Positions 10,813 through 22,640 of a stretch of DNA of 64,000 nucleotides are shown piece by piece. Origin of the DNA: Gonocerus acuteangulatus (Eukaryota; Arthropoda; Insecta; Hemiptera; Coreidae); NCBI GenBank assembly GCA_946811695.1, contig OX328123.1:42745335-42809334 (forward strand), read 5' to 3'. The first letter of the stretch is position 1, and each line of letters opens with the position of its first letter. The position numbers and the translations under genes are program-made. Under the pieces are notes generated by a model. The model saw nothing but the letters and a program-made list of their open reading frames with translations, did not search any database and was not told where the DNA came from.

Positions 10813-10943
10813 TTCATTTTTAAAAATATATCAGGTGTACCGTATGAAATGTCAGTTTTGGATTTGTCGATTTCCTTCAAATGTCTTGAAACTGTCGAGG
10901 CTCCTACTCCGAGTTCTTTGGCATATTCCCTAGTGTTTTTAAT
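10813..10943 (-). pseudogene. Mariner transposase relic (HTH region)
   Basis: The minus strand translates without a stop to REYAKELGVGASTVSRHLK followed by EIDKSKTD. This matches the second helix-turn-helix of the DNA-binding domain of mariner-type transposases (pattern LAxxLxVSxxTVxRHLxxIGK), which binds the terminal inverted repeats. Only about 40 residues survive and no DDD catalytic domain or inverted repeats are visible. The surrounding 10.75-11.2 kb has three loosely related copies of a CAATAAAACAG(G/A)AT-containing segment. Confidence 0.6.
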
Positions 10944-11279
10944 TGCTTATAGTAGTCAAATGTATTTGTCAATAAAACAGGATACGTATAATTAGAATCA
11001 ATATTTTGTTTGTTAGAATTCGAAGAGGCAATATGAATATCTAGATTACAGTACTGGTGTTGATTTCGTTCTTTAGAATTATTCTTGGTATTCCCTATTT
11101 TCATCTGTTACCCATAGTTTTTTATTGTTAGTAGGTTTTTCTTATTGATTATAGAATATAAATCTATTTGGCTATAAAACAGGATACGTAAAATTAGTGA
11201 CAATATTTCGGAGATTTCTGAGCGAAATACTTTTAAGATTTTCTACCACCACGAACGGTTTTTTTCCTCTATTTTTATC

Positions 11280-12060
11280 CACTAGATAGGCTTTATTTTG
11301 CATATTATTCTATATAAGTTTTATTCAGCAGGGGATTCTGATGAAATGTCGTGTTTTTGCTGTGGATTTTAAATACGATGTGTCTAAGATTGGATAACAT
11401 AAGCGAGGGTACATAGTTAAGAACCGACGACGGAGGATTACTTCTTGCTATGATTTAGTCTACATATGTATATTAAGTCCTAAATCCAAAAAATAAACTT
11501 CACAACGGTTAGATACTATGAGCGAATATGGCGGTTCAATGCCCGTAGAAAAAAGGGGGCCGCAGGAAATTTACCTGCTAAGAGTTACTCCTCAAGAGCT
11601 GTAAATATACCCCAGGTATCTGCCGACACAAATACAAAGCCTAGGCGGAGAGCACCCCAAAAACACTGATCCAAACATAGGTTATATACTAAATATTCAT
11701 AAGAACTACTTAGTTGTAAACCGATTCATCAATTAGCAATCAATAGTTTTCAACAAAGGTTATATACTAAATATTGATAAAAAGTATTTAATTAGAAAAA
11801 AAAAAACAATATTCCACAAGACTTGTTTTTGGTCCATTTGTGTCTACTCCATAGACTTAATTAGGTATATTATTCTATTGTAGTTGGGCAACTAAACTTT
11901 GTTTTATTTTGTTAAATAAAGTTTTTTTTCTTGACTTGTTAATCGTCAAGACTTTTATTTGTCCTTGTGTATTTACTAGATAGGCTTTATTCGGCATATT
12001 ATTCTATATAGGCTATATTAGGCTGGGTATTCTACTCAATCTTGTGTACTTCTTCTTGAT
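11280..12060. other. Spacer with small dispersed repeats
   Basis: A motif like CTAGATAGGCTTTATT recurs at about 11,283, 11,979 and 12,336. AGGTTATATACTAAATATT recurs at about 11,679 and 11,757. No gene is recognisable. Confidence 0.4.
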
Positions 12061-12069
12061 CCTTCTGTA

Positions 12070-12323
12070 CATGGGCGTATATAAAAACAATTTCGGGGGG
12101 GGGGGCTGAGACCATTTCGAGGGTATGGAATACTAAATATTTAGAGCTTGGAATATTTTTAGGCAACTAAAACGCTATTACACGTAAAATAAAATATGTT
12201 TTATGAACTAAGTGATCTTATTTAATTTATTTTTAAGGATTTTACGAGAAGTTTTTATCATCAATTCAAAATTTCGGGAGGGGCTGCAGCCCCCTCAGCC
12301 CCCCCCCCTCATATATGCCCATG
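12070..12323. mobile_element. hAT-like MITE (254 bp)
   Basis: Terminal inverted repeats CATGGGCGTATATA / TATATGCCCATG enclose G-rich and C-rich subterminal tracts. The flanks CTTCTGTA (12,062-12,069) and CTTCTTTA (12,324-12,331) match at 7 of 8 positions, the duplication size of hAT elements. A diverged, right-truncated relative lies at 55,139-55,390. No coding sequence; it would depend on an external transposase. Confidence 0.6.
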
Positions 12324-12544
12324 CTTCTTTATCCACTAGAAAGGCTTTATTAGGCATATTTTGTATTGATTTATAGAGCTTTGCTTTAGAATGAGAGCCG
12401 GATTGTGTAATTTCCTCTTCTGTGTATAAGTTAGCTACTGTCGGTCACCCTGACGCCTTAATATCACTTTTATTCGAGATGTTCGAGAGGAGTTTGACAA
12501 TTTTCACGAGATATATAAAAGAAATAAGTTTATTTCTTTTCTAA

Positions 12545-12660
12545 GCTTATCAAATGGCACTAGGGAAATGAACGGAACCGCGCTAAGATGCTGCAGTTCC
12601 TGCGAGTCGGACTTTTTTCCCTATGCATCGATAGCTGGGGTCATTAGCACCATCATATAT
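12545..12660 (-). repeat. Dispersed repeat with CGCGGTTCC motif
   Basis: On the minus strand, GTGCTAATGACCCCAGC is followed by AGTCCGACTCGCAGGAACTG and TCTTAGCGCGGTTCCGTTC. A plus-strand copy of the second half lies at about 32,180-32,262. The first half is the motif shared with SINE-like sequence at 8.6 and 40.2 kb. Confidence 0.5.
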
Positions 12661-12689
12661 GTTCTATCAAGTTTTAAAAAAAAATTAAG

Positions 12690-13464
12690 TTCATAGAGAA
12701 AATTTAAGTTCATTGTCGTAAATCTTGAAATATTTTTCATGAGTTTTGTAACATGCACTTTGTTATTCAAACGGTTATTTTATTATTTTTTTTTTTTTTT
12801 CAAAATCCTGTTTTATGTTTGTAGTTTTGGATGAGAGTGGTTATTGTTTATAGTCCTTAATATAAAATTGCTGCATTTAAAAAGGAAAAAATAATAATAT
12901 AATGTCAACTAAAATTTTAATAGGAGAATTTTTTGTCTCCCAAAAAAAGTAAAGAAAGAGTGAAAAACCCACAAATTTTATTTTTTCATGTGATAGTGAA
13001 TATCATGCAGAATAATAATAAAAAAATACTTTTGTGATTATCTTTTTCCCTTTTGATGATATTCCACTTAGTGTGGAACGCCATATTACATTAAAAACAT
13101 TTTTATTTTAGCACTTTAGGATTTTTTTCAGACCACATGTAATTGCTACATTGTTATATTATTTTTTTTCTGGCTTCCTTGTCTATTCAAGTAATGTTAT
13201 AAACATTTTCATCACTATTGGTTGCTAAATAAAGAAGGTATGATTTATTTTCTGTGTAAGAACAAATTGCATTTGCTTTCTCCTATCGATGAAAACAACA
13301 ACATTTCAAGAACTTTAGCAGGGTGTAAGACATAAACCATTTGAGATAGAGCAAAACTGTTTTACATACTTACTTATATCCATGACTGGAACAAACGTGC
13401 CAAGTTTCATTAAAATATGAGATTATGGGTGTCATGGTTGGGTTGAACTGACGTGGAATGATCC
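12690..13464 (-). repeat. Repeat A, copy 2 (inverted, LINE-free)
   Basis: This is the reverse complement of 6375-8345 without the LINE. It ends at 13,464 in GTGGAATGATCC, the complement of the GGGTCATTCCAC start. It gives the pre-insertion sequence for the LINE at 6603-7775. Confidence 0.75.
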
Positions 13465-14747
13465 ATTTATTGATTATGCTCTGCATCAAAGGCGAATAGC
13501 ATTCAATACCTTTTAGTAAGCTGATGTAGGCGCTGCATTAAATGATGCCACTCTAAAATATTAGCACAGAAAATTAGGTAAGTATTGAGGCATGAATAGT
13601 CAAGAAAACAAGAATTAAATAAATGATGTGAAAATAAATTAATAAATAAAAGTAAACTTAATAATTTAATTTTTTGATTAATCGAGTGACTTATTTTTTC
13701 ACTATTGCAAAAACAGTAGGTGAAATGAATTATATTGGTTATTGTACCATTTTAGACTTATGTCTAGTTGGAATAACTTTTCATTAGTTGTAAATATAAT
13801 CAGTAATTTTATATTTTATTGGTTTTTATTTAATGTAAGCTTGTAAATTTATTATATTTTAGTTTTTCACAATTTGGTGATAGAAATATTTCTTTTTTCT
13901 AATCTATTAGGAATTAAATTCTACTTAGTTAGGATCCAAAAGTCTCTCTGTGTGTTAGTGTCGAATTTTCCTGTTTCATCAACCTAACTAAAAGAGAGTA
14001 TCTTTTTGTTAGATCTGTTAACGAAAAATCAATTTCACTAAATGGCAGTTGTTATCTTTTTCTTTTGTAAAAATATTCTGGTATAAATGTGTATATATTA
14101 GGTATATAATAAATTCATCAATGTACTTACATCGGAAAGTAAGTAAGTCAAATTGTAAGTTAATTAAGAATTTGTACTACTCTCTGTCAATATGTGCTTT
14201 GTTGATAAGTAAGTATTGGAATATGTTCATCTAGGTTTGTCATGAATTGACATAATGTATAAGTGAGTCAGTCGTGTATGGCAAATCCTGAGACCGCGTG
14301 AAAAAACTTCTTCCCATCTATTTGATTTTTTATAACATAGATTAATCTAAAAGAATGCTTTCCATAATTATATATATTCCTAAATTTACTGTATTATTAA
14401 ATGAACTATTTATATGGCGCAAATTAGCAGTTAGAGTATCTATAATATATTTTAGAAAAGTTTATATAAAACAGAATTCTGTTTTATATACTTTTCATGA
14501 GATATATGTTATTCTGTGTTATAACATGTGTATGTGTGTTTATGGACTCATATTTCCATACTATATGTATTTCAAACTGCCTTTGATTGTCTAGACGAGA
14601 GATGTTCCTAAGTATAGTCATGTTATGCATGGGACCTAAATTGTACATAGGAACTGTAATCATACACTATGATTTATACATAGGACCCTCCTATTTTATG
14701 TTTCTTTGTTTTCTACTTTTATTGTTATCTGTTTGTTTTTACAAATT
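13465..14747. other. Unassigned AT-rich spacer
   Basis: Only short open stretches rich in AT-encoded residues occur. Nothing looks like a gene, RNA or known element. Confidence 0.4.
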
Positions 14748-14866
14748 TATTGTTTTCACAAAGTTATTTTAATTTTTAGTTGTTTTCACAGACTCGATTA
14801 ATTGTATAATTAGATATATAATACTAATAATTATATATTAGATATATAATATAATACAATTACATA
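14748..14866. repeat. 119-bp flanking direct repeat (left)
   Basis: Identical over 119 bp to 18,685-18,803 (offset 3,937). It brackets the R1/LOA-like LINE precisely, so it is best read as an unusually long target-site duplication. Confidence 0.85.
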
Positions 14867-14958
14867 GAATAGAATAGAATAAATTATGACTCAAGACCCC
14901 CGCCAACACGGGGTGCACCTCGGCCAGTTGTCCTATTGTGCGAGTCCTGTATGGCAGC

Positions 14959-16323
14959 TTAGGCTTCTCTCAGACTTCTGATGAATCTCAGATAATGCCA
15001 GACTTCAGCCGACCTCCTGATCTCATCCTCTCCAAGGCTGCCAAAATGCATGAACCGCCTCCTTCCTAATGTAACACATTCGAATATGACGTGCTTGGGT
15101 GTCTCCTCCTTGTCCTTGCACCACCTACATACCGGAGAGGACTTCATTTTCATAGTATACATATGTTTGTTCATCGTACAATGGCCTGAGATCGTTGCAA
15201 CCGTCTCCCTCAGGTCTCTTCTGGACATATCCAGAAAGATGTCCTTTTTACTGAATTTGTTAAGATCTATGAAGGACTTCGTATGGGCTATTTTCTGTCC
15301 CTCCCATAATTTTCCAAAGTCCCTTTTGGCTTTTGCCGCTATTGCTATCTTGGCACAGGCCATTGATAATCCCACAAAAGGCACTGGACCCACAGGCGTC
15401 ACTACCGCTCCTGACCCTGCCAGCCTGTCTGCCCTCTCATTACCCGGGATGCCTCTATGTCCTGGTACCCAATAAATGACAACCTTATTATTTGTTGCTA
15501 GTCGGTTGAGCCTTGACTGACACTCGTCCACCACTCTTGAGGTAGTCTCCTGACTCCTTAATGCTTTGCATGCAGCCTGACTGTCCGTAAGGATATTAAT
15601 CTTCTTCCTACGGACTCCCCTCTCGCTCATGCTGTTGGCTGCCGCTAAAATGGCGTATATCTCCGCCTGGAACACAGTTGGGGTTTTTCCAAGGGAAATT
15701 TGTAGCCTTAAGCCACCCTCACCCCCACTCCAGACCCCTGCTCCTGCTCCATGTATAGTTTTGGAGCCGTCCGTGTAAATGCTAGTGCCATTAGGTGGCT
15801 TAAAGATATCCTCTTTACCAGTACAGATGCCATGTATTTCTACTCCGTACCTCCTTTCAGTGCTTGACCTGCTCCTCATCATGTCTGACGGCATGCTTAG
15901 TTCAGGGATCATCCCTATCTTTGAGAAAATCTGGGAGTGTCCTATTTCCTGTTTAGGATTGCCTATGACCTCCTGTTTCGTCATTCTATATGCCGATTTC
16001 ATTGCCTCCACTTCGATGAATACATCAATTGGCAGCAGGTTAAGAATGGCCTCCATTGCTATCACAGGTGTTGACCTCATCGCTCCCGTGACCAATAAGC
16101 ACCCCAATCTTTGTACCTTCCTCAATTTGGCGCTGAAGGACTTGGTGGCCAACTTATGCCACCATACCACGCACCCATACGTCATCACCGGTCTTATCAT
16201 TGCTGTATAGATCCAGTGCGTTATACGAGGGCTAATGCCCCAGTTCTTTCCACACAGGTTCCTGCATACCCACAACAACCTTATGGCTCTATTTGTAACT
16301 AGAGTGATATGTTCCTTACAGTT
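14959..16323 (-). pseudogene. LINE ORF2: thumb, RNase H and zinc knuckle
   Basis: In frame after the TGA. RNase H, which degrades the RNA strand of the RNA:DNA hybrid, shows its acidic residues in order: IYTDGSK (Asp), FQAEIYAILAA (Glu), NILTDSQAA (Asp) and WVPGHRGIPGNERADRLA (His and Asp). A C-terminal Cys/His knuckle CRWCKDKEETPKHVIFEC follows. The frame ends normally at TAA 14,959. The presence of RNase H separates this element from the Jockey-type copies in the window. Confidence 0.85.
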
Positions 16324-16326
16324 TAG

Positions 16327-16767
16327 TCACCGGTCTAGAACCACTCCCAAATATTTTACCTTATCACTGTAGGGTACCACCTCTCCTCTGAAGCTCGGAT
16401 TTCTCAGCCCATCCAGCTTCCTTTTATTAGTGAAGGGGACCAGTACCGTCTTCATATGGTTGATACTCAGTCCCTTCTCGTTGCACCAGTCCGATGTGAT
16501 CTTTAGTGCGCTCTCCATTAAGTCTGCCATTACCGACTGCACCTTGCCTTTGATGATAATAGCTATGTCATCTGCATACCCAATTGCCTTAAATCCCGCA
16601 TCATTGAGTTTCGCCAGTAATGAGTCCACCACCATACTCCATATCATTGGTGATAGCACTCCCCCTTGCGGGCACCCTGTAGTCGCCTTGACCTTGATGC
16701 TTCCGCTCCCTTTGGTAGCATGAATTATCCTGTTACTTAGCATGCCCTTAACCCATTCTGTGACACA
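16327..16767 (-). pseudogene. LINE ORF2: RT palm segment
   Basis: Continues the same frame after the stop at 16,768. It contains TTGCPQGGVLSPMIW (block 4) and AIGYADDIAI (catalytic YADD), then SINHMKTVLVPF and VKYLGVVLDR before an in-frame TGA just below 16,327. Everything needed for the polymerase palm is present; only the two nonsense codons separate it from its neighbours. Confidence 0.85.
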
Positions 16768-16770
16768 CCT

Positions 16771-18524
16771 TTATGTCCCAAAGACCTCAAGAGCGCTAGA
16801 AACCACATCAACCGATGTGTTATCAAACGCCCCTTCAATATCTCGAAATGCTCCTAGGGTTATCTCTTTGGCCTGTAGGGAATCCTCAATCTCGCTTACT
16901 ACCGTATGTAACGCTGATTCGCATGATTTACCCTTCTGATAGGCATGCTGATGTTTCAGGTTACCAACCCGAGGATTATTCATCCCCAAATACCTGTTTA
17001 TGACCTTCTCCATTGTCTTCAACAGAAAGGAGGATAGGCATATTGGTCTGAAGGCTTTTGCCTCCTCATACGTAGGCTTCCCTGGTTTTGGTATAAACAC
17101 CACCCTCACCTCGTTCCATCTGTCTGGGATATATCCCCAGGCTAAACTACTCCTGAATAGCCTGATCAGTGGACTGATCAGAAGTTCCATCCCTTTCTGC
17201 AACAAGGCCGGGTATATCCTATCACATCCAGGTGACTTGAAAGGATCAAAAGACCTAATAGCCCATCTTACCGCCTGAGGAGTTACTATCCTGTGGGCCT
17301 GTTTCCAATCGGGTTGTTTCCTTATCCAACCAACCCTATTAGCCTGATCTTCATATCGTATGCACCCTGGAAAGTGCGCCCCCAGCAGCACCTCGAGTGT
17401 TTGCTGAGTAATACAAGTATTCCCATCGGGCCCTTTCAAGGACCCTAATTCGCAATCCGTGCCACTTTTAGCCAGGGCCTTATGGACCCTCGCCCCCGTA
17501 CTGACTTCTTCAATCTGTTCACAGAAGTCTCTCCATGATTGTCTTTTAGACTGTCTTATGAGCATATTATACTCGTTTAAGGCTTTCCTATATTCCTGCC
17601 AGCCACCATTCCTTTTCGCTTTGTTGAAGAGCCTCCTAGTTCTTTTCCTCGCCTCTTCCAGATTTCTGTTCCACCAAGGGACCTTTCTGAGATTCCTTTT
17701 CTCCGTAATGTTGCAGTTCTCCTCAAAGGACCGCACGATAACCTCGGTGACCTTGTCATTCATAAGATCAATCTCGAGTGGATTGACTGCCTGATTCTGT
17801 ACATACCCTCCCCAGTTGGTATTTCTTGGGTTTCTATATGTTAGGCTCTCCGTTAGCCTACCCTCAATGTCAAACCTAATGTACTTGTGGTCTGACCCTG
17901 AAAATTCCCTTGAAACATGCCAATTTCGTAGGCTGAAGCTTGCAGAGCCCCCTATAGCTAAAGTCAAATCGAGAACCTCTCTTCTATTCCTTGTCTCGAA
18001 CGTCCCCACATTCTTGACATTAATGTTATTAATAACTAAAAATTCAAACAGAGACTCACCTCTATCATTGGTATCCCTGCTGCCCCATATCTGATGGTGG
18101 GCGTTGGCGTCAGTTCCAATCACCATCGCCTTCCTCTCCATCCTTGCATACTCCTCCAGCTTCTCCAGACTCGTGGTTGGGATTTCCTGATCGCCAGGTA
18201 AATAGGTGGTTGCCAACACCAGCTTCCGCCTGTTGGCTTCTACCAACACTGCAATAGAATCTCTAGAAAATAGGAACCTCAGTGGAAAACATGTTATATC
18301 AGACCTAACCAAAATGCATGCTCTGGGATTATTACATTCATGCTTATAGATCTTAAACCCCTTTCGACCCATATAGATCTTAAATCCAAGACCCATAATT
18401 CTATTGTTATTACCCACGGTTCTTGAATTAAAACAATATCAATATAATGACTCACCACGTACTGCTGCAGAGCTCCTGTGGCAGCCTTGCAGTGGTGAAG
18501 GTTCACCTGCAGCAGACGCACCAT
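16771..18524 (-). pseudogene. LINE ORF2: endonuclease and RT N-terminal part
   Basis: Translation starts at ATG 18,524 with MVRLLQVNLHHCKAA and LIQEPWV, the first block of an AP-type endonuclease that nicks target DNA. The frame shifts near 18,415 and then stays open for 548 codons. Endonuclease motifs VIGTDANAHHQIWGS and FSGSDHKYIRF follow, then the RT fingers with VRVVFIPKPGKPTYEEAKAF, RPICLSSFLLKTMEKV and IEGAFDNTS (first catalytic Asp). A stop at 16,768-16,770 interrupts the frame after LEVFGT. Motif order and the QEPW signature fit the R1/LOA group; the clade needs a phylogeny. Confidence 0.85.
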
Positions 18525-18684
18525 CCGTTGTTATGAGGGGGGGGGGGAGGATCCTCGGCAGGACCGCCCTTTGTCGGGGTTTTCCTGCCTTCGGCCCTGG
18601 CTCCCGTGCCCGGCTCTGGGGAGACCTCGGTCCTTCCACCTCCAGTTTGGGAGCAACCCGGAGTTTGCTTGGACCCCGGTGTTA

Positions 18685-18803
18685 TATTGTTTTCACAAAG
18701 TTATTTTAATTTTTAGTTGTTTTCACAGACTCGATTAATTGTATAATTAGATATATAATACTAATAATTATATATTAGATATATAATATAATACAATTAC
18801 ATA
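18685..18803. repeat. 119-bp flanking direct repeat (right)
   Basis: Exact copy of 14,748-14,866, starting directly at the LINE 5' boundary. Confidence 0.85.
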
Positions 18804-19250
18804 TATATTGTATATATAAAATTTTATTATTGTGTAATCGAATTTTTAATTATTCTGTAATTGGATGAATATATATTTCCATTCTATATCTGTTTTTGGG
18901 TGGCTCTCCTTTGTTGCGGGTGCTCACAAACGAATCAGCTCCTACATTTATTTAAAATAAATTAAGTAGTTATAAGATAATATCCTTACGTCCATTAACG
19001 CCTGAAAAAATCATTATTTCATTTCTACTCTCCAGAAATAAATAATAATAGTACTGTAGTTTAATCAGCTGGAGCTTCAAAACTGCATATAACAACATTT
19101 ATAGCAGCTTGTGGTAATTTTAGCAAAAAAAAAGTAAAGGTTTTTTTGGAGGGGAGGGATTCCAAAATCCGTCAATCACAATAACGATGAATGAGTGAAA
19201 TCATCTTCGATTTGTTCATCAAAATCACAGAAACGATGGCTTGTTGTATT

Positions 19251-19430
19251 TTAAAGGAAGCATAAAGGACGAAGCTTGAGCGAGATCCTTCCCCTTAAAA
19301 GTTTGAATAAGTCAGTAATTAGGTTGGTTCTTTCATAACCCTTCAGCAACTTCCTAAGCCCGTTATAATCCCCACCATTATCCACAACTCTTAAGAGGCT
19401 TAAGCACTCATCCCTAGTGACGTTTTGATT
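19251..19430 (-). other. Possible host exon (59 open codons)
   Basis: The minus strand is open between stops and has a balanced amino-acid composition, including DECLSLLRVVDNGGDYN and KLLKGYERTNLITDLFKLL. The spacing of leucines and the Y..T..I.DL..LL pattern is faintly like a harmonin-homology helical bundle, but this is an impression, not an identification. No convincing splice sites were found and no repeat copy is present in the window. It could be chance. Confidence 0.2.
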
Positions 19431-19439
19431 TCATTCATC

Positions 19440-21950
19440 CCGTTTTCCTTCTGAGTTCCTTTATTGCGTACTCTCTTTCCAACTTGGAGGGGTAGTTTGT
19501 GTATTAAAACATTATTCTCGCGTTCCTCTTCCTGTTTGTCCCATTGAATACATACATTCTAAAATATTTCTATGCAAATAAAACCCACTGGCTTTCAAAG
19601 CACGAGGAAGTGAAGGATGATAGTCTGTAGAAATGAAAATACTCACTTCCTTCTCAACAAAATTAATATAAGCTCTAAGTGCTTTGGGAACTGCCTGAAG
19701 CCATCATCAGAGACACAATGTGTTCAGCTGATCCAGCCAGTCTTTAGCCGTATAGCTGAAAACATTTTAACTATGAGGATGATGTCAGGACCTGCTGAAA
19801 TAGCTTAGACCTCGTAATATACCTTTTGTGAACGAAATGTCTATTTTAATTTCTTCTTCCACTATCCCACCTTTTTAAATGATAAATAGGGCAGCAAAAA
19901 AGATTAACAAGTCGAGTAAAGAGGAGAACCATTGATAACTAACAAAGCTCATCACTCAGTATAAATTCTCTGAGATAACAATCTAAACTCAATCCTACAT
20001 CAACACCGGCTTGAGAATAAAGTACTTATGTTCAAAGCGCTCTTCCGCAGTTACGACCAATGCCAGTGACGACGGTCTCCACCAAAAAGTATGCAGGCTC
20101 CGTTGAGCCCATTGGGCAAACCCAAATCAGGCAAAATCCCCTATACTTAACTGAAAAAAAATATATTACTTAATAAAAGTAATGGGAAACTATGTACTAA
20201 AAAAGGACTATAAAAGTAAAGAAAGTTCATATTATAGGTTTTATTCAAAAAATAAGATACTGTTGAGAACTAAAAATGTAATGAACAAAACTGCTAACAA
20301 ATTATTTTCACTTCTATATGCTAAAAGAGTTGTTCGCCCAAATTTTAATCCAGCATTATACGGTTATTCATTCAATTTTATAAACTTTCTTAATTTTTTG
20401 CATTTTTAATAAAATTTTTTTGCAATATTTATACATTTTTATTTTTCATTTTAAGGATTTATTTTATTAAATGTCTTTATTTTTCAGCTTTCTACACTTT
20501 TTTGTGATTTTTAAGGGAATTTTTTAAAAAGAAATTTAGGGGTCTTTTTCATTAAGAGTAGTAAGTAGCTTTTTTCCCGAATGTTCTCAACGGACGAATT
20601 GGACATTCATTGCTTACACACATCTGACTAAAGGAAAGGAATGAAGACCCAATATGCAGACTTTATAATATAGCACTGAAAATTCAACATATACCCACAA
20701 AATGCCATAGGCATAACAACTATGTCCTACATCAAATATTTTCGAAAGTTTTCCCCACATACACCATGTATTACACTACCTAAAACACACCAACATCAAA
20801 CCCAATAATTAAAATATAAAAAAAAAAACAGTATACAAATTATTTTATTTTTCTAAGTAATTCAAAAATAATTAATATGTTACAATGTTTCATGTTAAAC
20901 TGCTTATATTATAGCTCACATATTTTCCACAAACTTCTTTTAAATTTGTATTCCTTTTCATATTTTTTTCTATAATTTACACTTTAAATACTTCCTTTAA
21001 GATAGGATAAGATCGCCCTTATGCTGGCCCTTCACTGAATAAATAAGTAATAATAAATATTATTCTTTACATATTAATTATTCAAAGAGCTCATCGCCAT
21101 CTACAGGCTGGTTTCAATGCACTTCACTCTAATCAAATAGCCTCCATATATATATTCATGTACAGACACATATTACATTCTCGAAGAAGCACAAGATAAG
21201 CTTTCTAGGCATGCTTAAGATGACAAAAAAGGATCCTGAAAACTCAGGTCAAATTGTTTAATCCAATTATTATATAGAATCAAATTGTATCAATGACCTA
21301 TGCAGAATGAAAAAAAAGCATCTTGACTAAATTATAAATCTCTACATACCCTTGCTATCAGTACATACCCCCAGCATCCATATCCTGCCTCCCATTCCTT
21401 GTAAGCAATCGTTATTGATTCCTGGAAGGAGGTTAACAAGATACGTAACTGAATTACACTTGGCATGGAATTTATTTGTATAAGCCGCTTCATTTACAGA
21501 TAAATGTTTGATAAAATACATCAGAAGCTTAAATATGTAAATTAAAAAGTCAATAGAATGGAATTTGTTAACAATGCACAGTTAAAAAGAGTTCAGACGC
21601 TGGAGAAACTAACAAATATAAACAGAAGGTACAAAGGAGTCAAAGGATAGAAGGTTTTCATTGATTAAACTCAAAAGGCTACAAAACTAATTAAATAGAT
21701 AACACAATGCAAAACCCATCACAGGAATAAGAAAATTCCGATTTTGATTGTGTCTTGTATAGGCTAAAAACAAAACATTTACAAGTCCAAGTCTAGATTA
21801 AAAAAAAACCATCACGCATGAGCTGCATAACTATGCACATTCCTCAGAAAATGGGTTGTGTACACTGTATTCCTGAATAACCACACATCCATAAACACAC
21901 TCACACACAAACACACACATACACACACACACTCATATGTGTATGTATTT
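19440..21950. other. Unassigned AT-rich spacer
   Basis: Contains only short, compositionally biased open stretches. No element boundary, RNA gene or repeat match was recognised. Confidence 0.4.
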
Positions 21951-21954
21951 ATAC

Positions 21955-22018
<64 letters not shown>

Positions 22019-22020
22019 AT
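21951..22020. repeat. (TA)n and (TG)n microsatellite
   Basis: A compound TA then TG tract, preceded by a CA-rich stretch (about 21,897-21,932). Confidence 0.9.
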
Positions 22021-22195
22021 GTATGAATAGATTTGCTCTGTTATATTGGTAATGAACAGCTGACTCAATGTACAACAGAAGCTGGATACAGCGTCCATAT
22101 TCAGCGCTCCTAGTGGTAGAAACCAAAAATCAATCTCCAAACCGCTTAATTCAAATCGAACGTAATACAGACTAAATTCCAACTTTTAATGAAGC

Positions 22196-22575
22196 GATTT
22201 GTTTATTTTAGAAACACCTCATTCTCTTCACATACCCACGACGTATACCGCATACAGGGAAAGAACGGTCAATATGAAAAAAAATAATAATTTGGGTCCG
22301 TATTAATGGACCGATTTGTTTAATTTTTCCTATGTATTTTTCTCTTAAGGTGATTACCGAGTTTCGTTGAAATGCGTCAACAATTACAACCGGTATGGAC
22401 AAATTAGTGCTGTGGGCATGGAGAACCCCCTCCCCTCCCGAAAGGTCGATTTTGGTGGTTAATGAAGATGTTCAATCGTTTAATGGGAGAATATATATAC
22501 GAAGTTTCGTGGCGAGAAAACAAAAACTCTTGCGTGTATTGTGTCAACAGACTCAAAAATATCTCTGTAAGTGTG
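22196..22575 (+). repeat. Family B repeat, copy 1
   Basis: Diverged tandem units with GGTCCG.ATTAA, GACCGATTT, TACCGAGTTTCGTTGAAATG and, at the end, TTCAATCGTTTAATGGGAG and AAGTTTCGTGGCGAGAAAAC. It runs into a TG/TA microsatellite. Copies occur at 36,520-36,790, 53,050-53,555 and, reversed, about 56,110-56,450. Open frames across it are artefacts of repeat composition. Confidence 0.6.
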
Positions 22576-22606
22576 TGTGTGTGTGTATGTGTATATATAT
22601 ACACAC

Positions 22607-22637
<31 letters not shown>

Positions 22638-22640
22638 CAC

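Larger units (their letters stand above)
14867..18684 (-). mobile_element. R1/LOA-like LINE with RNase H
   Basis: A 3.8-kb minus-strand non-LTR retrotransposon: endonuclease, reverse transcriptase, RNase H and a C-terminal Cys/His knuckle. The 3' end, read on the minus strand, is a short (TTCTA)n-like simple repeat (TTTATTCTATTCTATTC) directly against the left 119-bp repeat. The 5' end (18,525-18,684) is a GC-rich, proline- and arginine-rich stretch that could be the end of ORF1, so the copy is probably 5'-truncated in ORF1. GC content and codon use stand out from the AT-rich surroundings. One frameshift and two in-frame stops inactivate it. Confidence 0.85.

Noticed and set aside
15050..18094. 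Several plus-strand open frames of 90-143 codons
   Set aside because: They are antisense shadows of the GC-richer LINE ORF on the minus strand.
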